From Rheinheimera sp. (GTDB lineage Bacteria > Pseudomonadota > Gammaproteobacteria > Enterobacterales > Alteromonadaceae), in NCBI RefSeq assembly GCF_030824435.1, contig NZ_JAVBXS010000044.1, forward strand, positions 1-36,943: 36,943 bases of DNA, in the 5' to 3' direction. This document shows positions 27,290 through 35,674 of this stretch, piece by piece. Under the pieces are notes generated by a model. That model saw only the letters and a program-made list of their open reading frames with translations, searched no databases and was not told where the DNA came from. Both the position numbers and the translations under genes were made by a program. Every line of letters starts with the position of its first letter. Position 1 is the first letter of the stretch.

Positions 27290-28084
27290 ATGACTGTGAC
27301 TCAACAACAATTAAGCCAATGGTTGCCGCAGATCAGCAAAATAGCAGTGGCCGCCGGTGACGCTATTCTGGCGATTTATCAGCAGCCGCAAGCTGTTGTT
27401 GTGCAGCAAAAAGCCGACGACAGCCCGCTGACAGCCGCCGATTTAGCCGCCCATCAACTGATTATGCGTGAGCTGGCAGTGCTGACGCCTGAGATTCCGG
27501 TGTTGTCAGAAGAAGCGGCCGATATTCCATGGAGCGTGCGTCAACACTGGCATTGTTATTGGCTGGTTGACCCGTTGGATGGCACTAAAGAGTTTATTAA
27601 ACGCAACGGCGAATTTACCGTGAATATCGCCTTGATAGTGGCAGGTGAACCTGTGCTTGGGGTTATTCATGCGCCTGTGCTGCAAAAAACCTACAGTGCA
27701 GTGCTCGGACTGGGTGCTTTTGTGGCTGAAACGGATGCACAAGGGCAAACACAAAGCCGGGTTATTCAGGCGACAAAACCAGTGGCAGGCGAGCCGGTAA
27801 AAATTGTCGGCAGTCGCAGCCACGCTCAACCTGGTATGGACGACATTCTGGCGCTTTACCCCAACCATCAGCTGCTGGCGGTTGGCAGTTCACTGAAGTT
27901 TTGTTTAGTGGCAGAAGGCAGTGCGCATTTATATCCAAGACTAGGCCCCACCATGTTATGGGACACAGGCGCAGGTCATGTGATTGCAGTCGCTGCTGGC
28001 GCCAACGTCAGTTATGAAGGTATTCAAGGCCCGGCTTATCAGCGGGAAGAGTTGCGTAATGGCAATTTTATGGTAAAAGTCTGA
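27290..28084 (+). CDS. cysQ: 3'(2'),5'-bisphosphate nucleotidase CysQ
   Basis: CysQ hydrolyses PAP, the by-product of PAPS reduction, to AMP and phosphate, preventing its toxic build-up. The 264-residue protein belongs to the inositol monophosphatase superfamily: SEEAADIPW (metal Glu), DPLDGTKEFIKRNGEFTVNIALI (central metal motif) and WDTGAGHVIAVAAGA (late metal Asp). E. coli CysQ has 246 residues. The ATG at 27290 fits the family start; a TTG at 27272 would add six residues. It follows cysC by 18 bp and is its operon partner. A palindrome-rich stretch follows. Confidence 0.94.
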   Translation: MTVTQQQLSQWLPQISKIAVAAGDAILAIYQQPQAVVVQQKADDSPLTAADLAAHQLIMRELAVLTPEIPVLSEEAADIPWSVRQHWHCYWLVDPLDGTKEFIKRNGEFTVNIALIVAGEPVLGVIHAPVLQKTYSAVLGLGAFVAETDAQGQTQSRVIQATKPVAGEPVKIVGSRSHAQPGMDDILALYPNHQLLAVGSSLKFCLVAEGSAHLYPRLGPTMLWDTGAGHVIAVAAGANVSYEGIQGPAYQREELRNGNFMVKV

Positions 28085-28217
28085 CGACTGGTGTTATTCC
28101 AGCCTTTGTTCAGGCCATAGTCAGTCAGCTCAACCTATAAGTTGTGTTGGAAAAGTGCTTGAGTGACAAGACAATAAAGTACTTTTTATTCGACCAATTG
28201 CTAGTACATCTTCGATA

Positions 28218-28271
28218 AATAGCGCTGTTGTTTCGTCGCCGCGCGGCGGATAATAGCGCTATAGTTTCGTC
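28218..28271. repeat. 20-bp direct repeat pair around a GC palindrome
   Basis: AATAGCGCTGTTGTTTCGTC (28218-28237) and AATAGCGCTATAGTTTCGTC (28252-28271) are 18/20 identical with a 34-bp period. The gap holds CGCCGCGCGGCG (28237-28248), a perfect 12-bp palindrome. AGCGCT is self-complementary, so the two copies can also pair into one large hairpin. GCTGCAATTTGCAGC, a further palindrome, lies at 28277-28291, and the 9-mer AATAGCGCT recurs at 28792-28800. The rest of the 28085-28318 gap has no convincing gene. Confidence 0.65.
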
Positions 28272-28318
28272 ATAAGGCTGCAATTTGCAGCGTGCTGGGT
28301 TAAGCAACGGGGATCGGT

Positions 28319-28756
28319 ATGGGGCTGCTACGTCATCTGCATAAAGCGCCGATCAGGGTGCTGCGGTTACAAAGGCGCAAAAGTATGATCCGGATCCGTT
28401 TTAGCATGATCCGGTTAAAAACGGCGTTGTCTCAGGAAAAGGCGGAAACCCGCCAAATGTTGCGTATTTACCAGAATTATTTATCTGGTGAAGCCAGCAA
28501 AGCTGATCTCGCAGTTGCCAACAATCAGCTGGCAGATGTGCTGCGTGCTACAGGCCTGGGCATTTTTGCCATCTTGCCTTTTGCGCCTGTTACTATCCCT
28601 TTAATTGTCAAACTCGGTCGTAAACTCGGTATTGAAGTGATGCCAAGTGCTTTTGCCCCCACAGCAAAAAAGACCGTAAGTTCTTTACAGGCGTTGCCGG
28701 AACAACGGGGTTCTGTGACGGCAAAAAAAGCGGAAAAACCACTGAAACAAGGTTGA
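28319..28756 (+). CDS. small LETM1-like membrane protein
   Basis: The 145-residue protein is strongly basic. Residues 1-35 are Arg/Lys-rich (MGLLRHLHKAPIRVLRLQRR), a helical part follows (about 38-72), then one hydrophobic segment (about 78-98, GLGIFAILPFAPVTIPLIVK) and LGRKLGIEVMPSAFAP. The LPFAPVTIPLIVKLGRKLGIEVMPSAF stretch resembles the core of LETM1-family proteins, which in mitochondria act in cation/proton exchange and ribosome binding at the inner membrane. The match is from memory and weak, so function stays open. A later ATG at 28385 would remove the basic leader. The gene is single, between the repeat cluster and a two-way terminator. Confidence 0.6.
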   Translation: MGLLRHLHKAPIRVLRLQRRKSMIRIRFSMIRLKTALSQEKAETRQMLRIYQNYLSGEASKADLAVANNQLADVLRATGLGIFAILPFAPVTIPLIVKLGRKLGIEVMPSAFAPTAKKTVSSLQALPEQRGSVTAKKAEKPLKQG

Positions 28757-28833
28757 TCACCCTTTGGTATTTCAGGCTGAGTTATCTTGCCAATAGCGCT
28801 TTGTCAGAACACTGTGTGAGATACAAAAACAAT

Positions 28834-28860
28834 AAAAAAGCTGCCTAAGGCAGCTTTTTT
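28834..28860. terminator. bidirectional Rho-independent terminator
   Basis: GCTGCC (28840-28845) pairs with GGCAGC (28849-28854), with six A before and six T after, so it works on both strands. It separates the convergent LETM1-like gene and NSS transporter gene. Confidence 0.92.
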
Positions 28861-28922
28861 ATTGTTGTTCAGCGAGGCTGTTGTGGTCAGCTCTGGAGAA
28901 CAACAGCAAAGGTATAAGCAAA

Positions 28923-30269
28923 TTAACCTTTAATGGTCATATAAGCCACTATTGCAATCAGCAACGGTGCCACAATAGCGGCCATCAGCCGATACCAATG
29001 CAACATGGTTTTATTCATTTCACCAGCCAGCACAGCACGGATTTCTGGCCAAATACGCCAGCCAACAAACACTGCTGCCAACATGCCACCCAATGGCATC
29101 AACAGGTTGGACGCGACAAAATCCATTAAATCAAAAGGCGTTTTGCCAAATACTTTCATATCGTCGGCCATAGAGCCAAATGACAAAGCGGCAGGAATAC
29201 CCAAAATCACGTAGTTGCTGACGCTGACAATAATAGTGGCGGTCTTACGCGCCAGACCATATTCGTCAATCAGGAAAGCGACTGCCGGCTCCAGAATAGA
29301 AATGGAGGAAGTGACAGCAGCAAATAATAACAACGAAAAGAAAACCAGCGCTAATAACTGACCGCCCGCCATCTGGGCAAACAAGGCTGGCATGGTGATA
29401 AAGGTCAGGCCAGGGCCCGCTGCCGGGTCAACATGAAAGGCAAATACTGCTGGCAGAATCATTAAACCAGCCAGCACACTGGCCATAGTTGCCAGGCCTG
29501 CTATCCATAAACCAGCATTCACAACTTTGGTTTCAGGGCTTAAATAAGAGCCATAAGCAATCATTAAACCCGCACCTACAGACAACGAAAATACTGCTAA
29601 ACCCAAAGCGTCTAACACCATTTTAATCGACAGTTTGCTCCAGTCCGGCGTAATAAAGTACATCACCCCTTCCAAAGCTCCAGGCAATGTCAGACTGCGG
29701 TACACCAGGAATAACATCAGTGCAAACAGCACAGGCATCAGTACTTTACAAATACGTTCAATACCGGCCTGTACACCCGCTATGACGATGGCAGCGGTAA
29801 TAGCCATAAAAGCGGCAGTATAAATAAGTGCTGCTGTTGGGTCGGCAATAAAGTTGGTGAAAGTTTCACTTAATACTTTGGCATCAGTGGTGAGGATGTC
29901 GCCTTTGACGGCTTCAATAATATAAGCAATGGTCCAGCCACCAACCACACAATAAAAACCGAGGATCAGATAAACACAGAGCACTGAAATCCAGCCAGCC
30001 AGATGCCAGTTGCTTTTACCCAGCACCCGATAAGCGGAGGTGGCTGACTTTTTGGCGCTGCGGCCAATCATCATTTCTGCCAGCATCATCACAACGCCAA
30101 CCGAGAATACACAGGCCAGATAAACCAGCAGGAAAACACCACCGCCATTGGCGCCAGCCACGTAAGGGAATTTCCAGATTGCGCCAAGACCAACGGCTGA
30201 ACCTGCAGCCGCCAGAATAAAACCGATGCGGGAGCCCCAGCTGCCGCGGGCCGTTGTGGTATTGCTCAT
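28923..30269 (-). CDS. sodium-dependent NSS-family transporter
   Basis: This is an inner-membrane Na+-coupled transporter of the neurotransmitter:sodium symporter (SNF) family, the group of LeuT, TnaT and MhsT, most likely for an amino acid. The 448-residue protein has about 11 hydrophobic helices, as in many bacterial members. TM1 carries GFILAAAGSAVGLGAIWKFPYVAGANGGG with the unwound Na+/substrate region, and TM6 lies near DALGLAVFSLSVGAGLMIAYGSYL. The substrate cannot be told. GGGA precedes the ATG. It is divergent from the solute-binding-like gene at 30646 and ends at the two-way terminator. Confidence 0.9.
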   Translation of the reverse strand: MSNTTTARGSWGSRIGFILAAAGSAVGLGAIWKFPYVAGANGGGVFLLVYLACVFSVGVVMMLAEMMIGRSAKKSATSAYRVLGKSNWHLAGWISVLCVYLILGFYCVVGGWTIAYIIEAVKGDILTTDAKVLSETFTNFIADPTAALIYTAAFMAITAAIVIAGVQAGIERICKVLMPVLFALMLFLVYRSLTLPGALEGVMYFITPDWSKLSIKMVLDALGLAVFSLSVGAGLMIAYGSYLSPETKVVNAGLWIAGLATMASVLAGLMILPAVFAFHVDPAAGPGLTFITMPALFAQMAGGQLLALVFFSLLLFAAVTSSISILEPAVAFLIDEYGLARKTATIIVSVSNYVILGIPAALSFGSMADDMKVFGKTPFDLMDFVASNLLMPLGGMLAAVFVGWRIWPEIRAVLAGEMNKTMLHWYRLMAAIVAPLLIAIVAYMTIKG

Positions 30270-30645
30270 GATTGTCCCGAGGTAAAGTTAATAGTTCTAA
30301 TAGTTATTTGCTGCAGCAATGTAGAGGAAATAGCGGGTCTATTGCAACCAAAATAGTTGACTGGAGCAGCAGAAAAGTTAAAACGCGGTAAGTGGCAATA
30401 GCTTAGCGTTGCAGGCTCTGGCGGGCTGATTTAAACAATATCGGCTTTCTGCTGCAGCAGTGCCGGCTGTTGGTCTTGGTGGACTATGGAGCAGGCAATT
30501 CCCTGATATCGGTTTTATGTTAATTAAATGTGGCCAGATGCTGGTGTTGGCTGCGCTGATATGGCATAAGTTTTCGGCAGTCTCTGCCTTCATTTTTGGC
30601 GGCGCGGCGACTAAGGTTAGAAGGATGATTGGTTTGGGGGTAAAC
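30270..30645. other. divergent intergenic region with two CTGCAG palindromes
   Basis: TTGCTGCAGCAA (30308-30319) and CTGCTGCAGCAG (30449-30460) are perfect 12-bp palindromes that share TGCTGCAGCA. A plausible plus-strand promoter is TTGACT (30357-30362) with TAAAAC (30379-30384), 16 bp apart, which would give a leader of about 255 nt. An open frame with ATG from 30460 extends the next gene, but that part does not look like protein of this family, so I treat it as leader. No other gene is visible. Confidence 0.5.
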
Positions 30646-31392
30646 ATGGTCGCGAAACTGCTACTGCTTTGTTGTTGGTTGTTTTTGCCACAGTTGTGGG
30701 CCACAACCAATCTCACTTTGTACGGATACCACAGTTCCCCTCCTTTTGTGATTAATGCCGAAGCTGAAACCGGATTAAATTATGATCTGGTGCGGGCGTT
30801 ACAACTGCAGCTGGGAGGCCAGTACCAGTTGCAGTATAAGTTTTTACCGCGCCATCAACTGAATGCAAGGCTTGATGCCGGGGAACCAACCATAGTGTTA
30901 TGGGCAAATCCTGCCTGGTTCACCAATAAAGTCCGGCCTTATTTATGGTCGACTGTGCTGTTTAGCGACAGAGATGTGTTTGTTAGTCATCGGGAATTTA
31001 GCGGTGACCTCACGCAGCTGGACAATCTGGCCGGCAGCACTTTGGGTGCCATTCGTGGTTACAGTTATCCGGGTGTCAACGAACTGGTGCAACAACGACG
31101 GGTCACCAGGCTTGACGCCGAGTCTGACAAAGAAAATCTGGCCAGACTGTTGGAGCGTAATGTTGATCATGTGGTGATCACCAGGTCCAGCTTTTTATAT
31201 TATGGCCGGCAACAACATTACCTCGGCAAGCTGCGTATTGTTGGTGAACCTTACCCGGCTTATAAAAGGCAGTTGTTATTGACTCAGGATTATCAAAGTT
31301 TGTTGAGCGCATTTGACAAAGCCATTGAAGAATTGCCAAAACAGGAGTTCTGGACGGCGCGGCTGGAACTATACGGTTTAAAATCACAATAA
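30646..31392 (+). CDS. periplasmic solute-binding family 3-like protein
   Basis: The product resembles extracellular solute-binding proteins of family 3 (amino acid type), which also occur without an ABC transporter in this group of bacteria. From the ATG at 30646 (GGGGG five to six nt before) the 248-residue precursor has a signal peptide (MVAKLLLLCCWLFLPQLWA), then TLYGYHSSPPFVI, the typical first strand of the fold, GLNYDLVRALQLQL and LGAIRGYSYPGVNELV. No permease or ATPase gene lies near it. It could be a sensor-type binding protein or have drifted in function. Confidence 0.7.
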   Translation: MVAKLLLLCCWLFLPQLWATTNLTLYGYHSSPPFVINAEAETGLNYDLVRALQLQLGGQYQLQYKFLPRHQLNARLDAGEPTIVLWANPAWFTNKVRPYLWSTVLFSDRDVFVSHREFSGDLTQLDNLAGSTLGAIRGYSYPGVNELVQQRRVTRLDAESDKENLARLLERNVDHVVITRSSFLYYGRQQHYLGKLRIVGEPYPAYKRQLLLTQDYQSLLSAFDKAIEELPKQEFWTARLELYGLKSQ

Positions 31393-31468
31393 CTGCGTTC
31401 GGCTTATTGATTGGTTGAGCCTGCCGTTGCAGCTGGTTACACTGCTCTTTTTTGTATTGAGTCTTTTC

Positions 31469-32167
31469 ATGCGTTTAGATAAGTTTATTTGTGATTGTAC
31501 CGGCCTGACCCGCAGTCAGGCGGGCAAATTGATCCGTCAGGGCCTGGTGCTGGTCGATCAGCAGCTGTGTAAACAACCTTCCACTCAGTTAAAACCTGAA
31601 CAACAAGTTGAACTTGAAGGCGAGGCGCTGCAACTGACAGGGCCACGTTATTTTGTCATGCATAAACCGGCCGGTTATGTTTGTTCTACCGACGACCCTG
31701 ATCACAATACTGTTTTTGTCTTAATGGACGAACCACGGCTCGACAAACTGCATACCGTCGGCCGGTTGGATCTGGATACCACAGGTTTGTTATTGATCAC
31801 CGACGATGGCCAGTGGTCACATAAAATCAGCTCGCCCAAACATGAATGTGCCAAAACTTACCGCGCCTGGCTGGCCGATCCTGTTGATGAATCGGCCATA
31901 ACCTTGTTTGCAGAAGGCGTGATGTTGCGTGGCGAAAAACAGCTGACCAAAGCGGCAGAGCTGGAAATAATGAACCCCCATGAATGTTTATTAACTATCC
32001 ACGAAGGCCGTTACCATCAGGTCAAACGTATGTTTGCCGCTATTGGTAATAAAGTGGAAAAGCTGCACCGCGAAAAAATCGGCGATTTTGTGTTAGATGC
32101 CAACATCTTAGCTGAAGGTGAATATCGCCCTTTAACAGCGGCAGAAGCCGCGGCTTTTGTCAGCTGA
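31469..32167 (+). CDS. rsuA: 16S rRNA pseudouridine(516) synthase
   Basis: RsuA isomerises U516 of 16S rRNA to pseudouridine. The 232-residue protein (E. coli 231) has an N-terminal S4 RNA-binding domain (MRLDKFICDCTGLTRSQAGKLIRQG) and the catalytic core with D101 in VGRLDLDTTGLLLITDDG and the C-terminal EGRYHQVKRMFAAIGNKV. The start ATG at 31469 gives the canonical MRLDKF; the frame upstream to 31415 adds a hydrophobic segment not found in the family. CAGCTGA/TCAGCTG (32161-32186) forms a 7-bp hairpin at the stop codon, without a T-run. Confidence 0.95.
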   Translation: MRLDKFICDCTGLTRSQAGKLIRQGLVLVDQQLCKQPSTQLKPEQQVELEGEALQLTGPRYFVMHKPAGYVCSTDDPDHNTVFVLMDEPRLDKLHTVGRLDLDTTGLLLITDDGQWSHKISSPKHECAKTYRAWLADPVDESAITLFAEGVMLRGEKQLTKAAELEIMNPHECLLTIHEGRYHQVKRMFAAIGNKVEKLHREKIGDFVLDANILAEGEYRPLTAAEAAAFVS

Positions 32168-32231
32168 TGGCGTTTTATCTCAGCTGTCATATAGATAGTC
32201 CAGCCTGTGGTACAAGGTTAGGATTGTGAAT

Positions 32232-33395
32232 ATGGCAGTGCGTTCCGGTCTAAACCCTTTGTCTTTGTTGCAACGCAATAATGGTTTTTGGTTGTATCAG
32301 AGTTTTGGCTGGGCGCTGTTTTTGCTGTTACAGCTGCTGCTGCTTGCCACTGACGAGCCGCTAAGCCTTGTGAATGTTGTTCCTGCTTTATTGTTTTGGC
32401 TGCTGGCTTTTGCCGGTTCGTTATTACTGCGGGCACTGTTCCGGCCGCTGCGCCAGCGTCAGTTGACAGTAGTGGCAACACTTGGCTGGTTAAGCTGTTA
32501 TTCGCTGGTGACGGCTTTGCTGGTGGATCTGTTGCATTATCTGCTGTTGTGGCCGTTGTCACAGCTGCATCTCACCTTAAGTGTTATTTATGATGCTCAG
32601 CCGATAGGGGCAAAATTTCCGCTGTTATTGCCGCTTTATCTGTTCTGGAGCACTTTGTATCTGACGCTCAGCCGGCAGCAGGATTTGCGCTTTGCCCGCA
32701 TGGCACAACAAGAGTCTGAGCTCAGAATGAAAGAAAGTCAGCTGCAAAGTTTGCTGGCTCAGCTCAGCCCTCATTTTATGTTTAACTGCATCAACAATAT
32801 CCGCGCCCTGATTCTGGAAGACCCGGCAGGCGCGCGTACCATGTTGGCGCATTTTGCCGATATGCTGCGTTATCAGATAGATAGCGATCAACAGGTGCTG
32901 GTGCCACTGCGCACCGAATTACAGATCCTGGCCGATTATGAAGCGCTGATGCGCATTCAGCTCGAGCATAAACTGCAGGTCAATTACCAGCTTGACCCTG
33001 CTTGTTTAGGCCGCAAAATTCCAAAGCTGGCGTTGCAGCTGCTGTTTGAAAATGCCATTAAACATGGTATCAGCCGTTTGCCACAAGGCGGTTTTATTCA
33101 GCTGACAGTGTTGCCGCTGGGCGCACATGGTTTGCAGCTTGAACTACGCAACAGCGGACAGTTGCATAAAGCAGAGACAACTGAGCATTCCACCGGCAGT
33201 GGTTTGCTTAACCTGCGCTCGCGACTGTTGCTGTTGTATGGTGACGCTGCTTCGTTAAGTCTTTGTCAGCAAGGTAATGAAGTGGTGGCTGCACTGGTGA
33301 TCCGTGCTTTACCGCTGATTCAAACAGGAATTGACCCGGCAGCACAAGCCGCTGTTGAATTATCAGAACATCAGATTTCTGAGGTAATTAAATGA
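32232..33395 (+). CDS. LytS/YehU-type membrane sensor histidine kinase
   Basis: This membrane kinase probably phosphorylates the LytTR regulator encoded right after it. The N-terminal 150 residues hold four hydrophobic helices. The His_kinase (PF06580) domain has LAQLSPHFMFNCINNIRAL with the phospho-acceptor His181, and the ATPase part has LLFENAIKHGI (N box) and GSGLLNLRSRL (G box). There is no separate periplasmic sensor domain. I choose the ATG at 32232 (AGGA eight nt before); a GTG at 32226 is equally well spaced and adds two residues. The 3' end overlaps the response regulator by 4 bp (ATGA). Its signal is unknown. Confidence 0.9.
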   Translation: MAVRSGLNPLSLLQRNNGFWLYQSFGWALFLLLQLLLLATDEPLSLVNVVPALLFWLLAFAGSLLLRALFRPLRQRQLTVVATLGWLSCYSLVTALLVDLLHYLLLWPLSQLHLTLSVIYDAQPIGAKFPLLLPLYLFWSTLYLTLSRQQDLRFARMAQQESELRMKESQLQSLLAQLSPHFMFNCINNIRALILEDPAGARTMLAHFADMLRYQIDSDQQVLVPLRTELQILADYEALMRIQLEHKLQVNYQLDPACLGRKIPKLALQLLFENAIKHGISRLPQGGFIQLTVLPLGAHGLQLELRNSGQLHKAETTEHSTGSGLLNLRSRLLLLYGDAASLSLCQQGNEVVAALVIRALPLIQTGIDPAAQAAVELSEHQISEVIK

Positions 33396-34135
33396 AAGTG
33401 CTGATAGTGGAAGATTCGCGTCTGGCGAGGCTGGAACTAAAAGAGCTGCTAAAACAACATCCAGAGTTACAGCTGGTCGGCGAAGCTGCTGACGTGGATG
33501 CGGCTTTTACCCTGATCACTGAATTACAACCGGATTTGTTGTTGCTGGATATTGATTTGGCTGGCGCTACCGCTTTTGATTTATTGGCAAAATTGCTGTT
33601 TGTACCAAAAATAATTTTTACCACTGCTTATGCCGAACATGCGCTGGCCGCTTTTGATTATCCAACGGTGGATTATTTATTAAAACCAGTAACAGCCCCC
33701 CGTTTTGCCGCTGCTTTGGCCAAGCTGACGTCTTTTGTTGCGCCTGCAGTCGAAGCGCCATCGGCAGAGGTTGCAACAGCGGCTACTGCCGAACCAGTGC
33801 TGGATGGCAACAGCAATTTTTTTGTTAAAGACGGTGAACGCTGTTTTTTATTAAAAATTGCCGATGTGCGTTGTTTTGAGGCTGTTGGCAATTACAGTAA
33901 AGTTCATGCCGGTCAACAATCGCCGCTGGTATACCGTTCGTTAAACAGCATCGAACAACGGTTAGTGCCAGGTTTGTTTTTTCGCGCCAACCGGCATCAA
34001 CTGGTAAATCTGACGGCAATTTGCAAAGTGGAACCATCGGTCAGTGGCGGATTTATGTTGTTGCTTAGTTGTGGTAGCGAAGTGGAAGTGTCACGCCGGC
34101 AAAGTGCGGTGTTGCGACAGCAGTTAGCACTGTAA
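33392..34135 (+). CDS. LytTR-family response regulator
   Basis: The 247-residue regulator has a receiver domain (1-120; E7/D8 acidic pair, phospho-acceptor D53 in LLLLDIDLAG, K98 in YLLKPV) and a C-terminal LytTR DNA-binding domain (about 145-245; NFFVKDGERCFLLKIADVRCFEAVGNYSKVH and RANRHQLVNLTAI). An Ala/Pro/Glu-rich linker (about 110-135) joins them. It is co-translated with the kinase (4-bp overlap). LytTR proteins bind direct repeats; the target is not visible here, and the nearby serine hydrolase is on the opposite strand. Confidence 0.93.
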   Translation: MKVLIVEDSRLARLELKELLKQHPELQLVGEAADVDAAFTLITELQPDLLLLDIDLAGATAFDLLAKLLFVPKIIFTTAYAEHALAAFDYPTVDYLLKPVTAPRFAAALAKLTSFVAPAVEAPSAEVATAATAEPVLDGNSNFFVKDGERCFLLKIADVRCFEAVGNYSKVHAGQQSPLVYRSLNSIEQRLVPGLFFRANRHQLVNLTAICKVEPSVSGGFMLLLSCGSEVEVSRRQSAVLRQQLAL

Positions 34136-34162
34136 CTGCTGTCGTTTTGTCACTGCCTGTTG

Positions 34163-35527
34163 TTATTGCAGTCGTTTGGCCGGGAAGGTACCAAAACCGC
34201 GGATCACCAGGGCAAGTTCAGCTTTGCCTGCTTTGATATCGCCTAAGGTCAGGTAACTGATGTCATCTTCCAGATATAACTTACCCTCTGCTGTTGGGAT
34301 CAGTTTTTGCGTTGGGCCATCCAGCGTCTGACACAGCAGTTCACCCTGGTGCAGGCTGATATGCCGTTCTGTGCCGTCATCAAAACTGTAGTTGCCTACT
34401 ATCGCCTGTTTTGCTTCGGCGCTCAGTTCAACGGCAACTGGTTCAATAGGTTTGCCAATAGCGATAGCTGCCAGTTTGACCGCCAGGGTGTAACTGTCAA
34501 AATAAGAGCTGTTGGCCAGCACCACCACGTAAACCTGCTGAGCCGGTATCCGGATAATATAAGAAGAAAAACCTTCAATACCGCCACTGTGCTCTTGTGT
34601 TGGCAACTGTGCTAAATCTGCCATCATCCAGCCATATCCATAAGGCTGAGGTTGACCATCTGTGCTTGGGTGTTTAATAAACGATTGCTGCAACAAAGCT
34701 TGTGGCACTAATTTGTTGCTGTATAACGCCTGATCCCACAGATTCATATCATCCACAGTGCTGCGTAAAGCACCGGCGCCCTGAGGTCTGGTCATGCTAA
34801 TCACAGCAGCATTCAAAAAGGTATTGCCCTGTTGTTCATAACCCGAAGCTCGGTTGGGAATAATGGCAGTGGCGCTGTCGTAACCGGTGTTTTTCATGCC
34901 AAGTGGCTGAAAAATATGTTGTTGCAGATAGTCGGCATAACTTTGTTTGCTGACGGCCTCAATAATTGCGGTTAACAGCACGTAGTTGGAATTGGAATAC
35001 ATAAAACGGCTGCCGGGGGCAAACTGCAGTGGTTTGTCGTTAAAAAGGGCAAGCATTTCGGCCAAAGTGGCGTCTTTGCTTTTGTTTTGTTTAAACTCCG
35101 GCATCCGGCTTAAGTTTGGAATGCCACTGCTGTGGGTTAATAACTGGTGGATGCTGATATCGCGGCCCACTGCAGGGTAATCTTTCAGCACTTCCCCCAC
35201 TTTATGTTGCAGGCTGATTTTGCCGGCATGAACCAGTTGCAACACCGCCATAGCGGTAAATTGTTTGGTTTGGGACGCCAGCCTTAAATTGCTGTTGGCC
35301 TGCATGGGCACTGCCAGTTCCAGATTGGCCATACCGTAACCACCCCGCAGCATCACCTGGTCGCCTTTACGCACCAGCACGGTAAAACCGGGTTGGTCGG
35401 CTTTGGCTTTTTGCACCACCAAAGTTTGCATTTTTTGTTGCAACTCAGTGTTGCTAAAAGCCAGAGTGGCAGGGCTTGTCAGTGAAAGGCAAAGGGCGGT
35501 GGTTAATAAAGTCAGCGTATGTTTCAT
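34163..35527 (-). CDS. exported serine hydrolase, class C beta-lactamase fold
   Basis: This is an exported hydrolase of the beta-lactamase/transpeptidase-like family (PF00144), which includes peptidases, esterases and penicillin-binding relatives. The 454-residue precursor has a signal peptide (MKHTLTLLTTALCLSLTSPATLA). The catalytic S85-x-x-K88 (SQTK), the Y177-S-N179 motif and HSGG as the third element are all present. A C-terminal domain of about 100 residues (from about 355) carries beta-rich sequence (GNYSFDDGTERHISLHQGEL). It is not evidence of antibiotic resistance: most such proteins are not AmpC. It is a single gene, and faces the LytTR gene end to end. Confidence 0.87.
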   Translation of the reverse strand: MKHTLTLLTTALCLSLTSPATLAFSNTELQQKMQTLVVQKAKADQPGFTVLVRKGDQVMLRGGYGMANLELAVPMQANSNLRLASQTKQFTAMAVLQLVHAGKISLQHKVGEVLKDYPAVGRDISIHQLLTHSSGIPNLSRMPEFKQNKSKDATLAEMLALFNDKPLQFAPGSRFMYSNSNYVLLTAIIEAVSKQSYADYLQQHIFQPLGMKNTGYDSATAIIPNRASGYEQQGNTFLNAAVISMTRPQGAGALRSTVDDMNLWDQALYSNKLVPQALLQQSFIKHPSTDGQPQPYGYGWMMADLAQLPTQEHSGGIEGFSSYIIRIPAQQVYVVVLANSSYFDSYTLAVKLAAIAIGKPIEPVAVELSAEAKQAIVGNYSFDDGTERHISLHQGELLCQTLDGPTQKLIPTAEGKLYLEDDISYLTLGDIKAGKAELALVIRGFGTFPAKRLQ

Positions 35528-35627
35528 TGGGTTATCCTCGGCTTGGTTGATGCCGTTGATAGTGCCCTCTGCTGCTAAAACATCGCTGATTTTTATGATA
35601 AGCGGAGTTTGTGCTATCTGAGTGGTA

Positions 35628-35663
35628 TGCCTGCGACCATTTGTGTGGGCGTGGCCGCAGGCA
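35628..35663 (-). terminator. possible weak terminator after M50 gene
   Basis: TGCCTGCG (35628-35635) pairs with CGCAGGCA (35656-35663) around a 20-nt loop, 12 nt past the end of the M50 gene. There is no clear T-run on either strand, so this is only a candidate. Confidence 0.35.
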
Positions 35664-35674
35664 ACAATAAAACC

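Noticed and set aside
28218-28271. CRISPR array
   Set aside because: Only two imperfect repeats with a 14-bp gap and no cas genes.
30460-30645. 62-codon upstream extension of the solute-binding-like protein
   Set aside because: It would place the signal peptide in the middle of the protein; the ATG at 30646 has a better site.
31415-31468. Hydrophobic N-terminal extension of rsuA
   Set aside because: RsuA starts MRLDKF, which is reached exactly at 31469.
34163-35527. Antibiotic resistance beta-lactamase
   Set aside because: The SxxK/YxN/HxG pattern is shared by many non-lactamase hydrolases, and no ampR-like neighbour is present.
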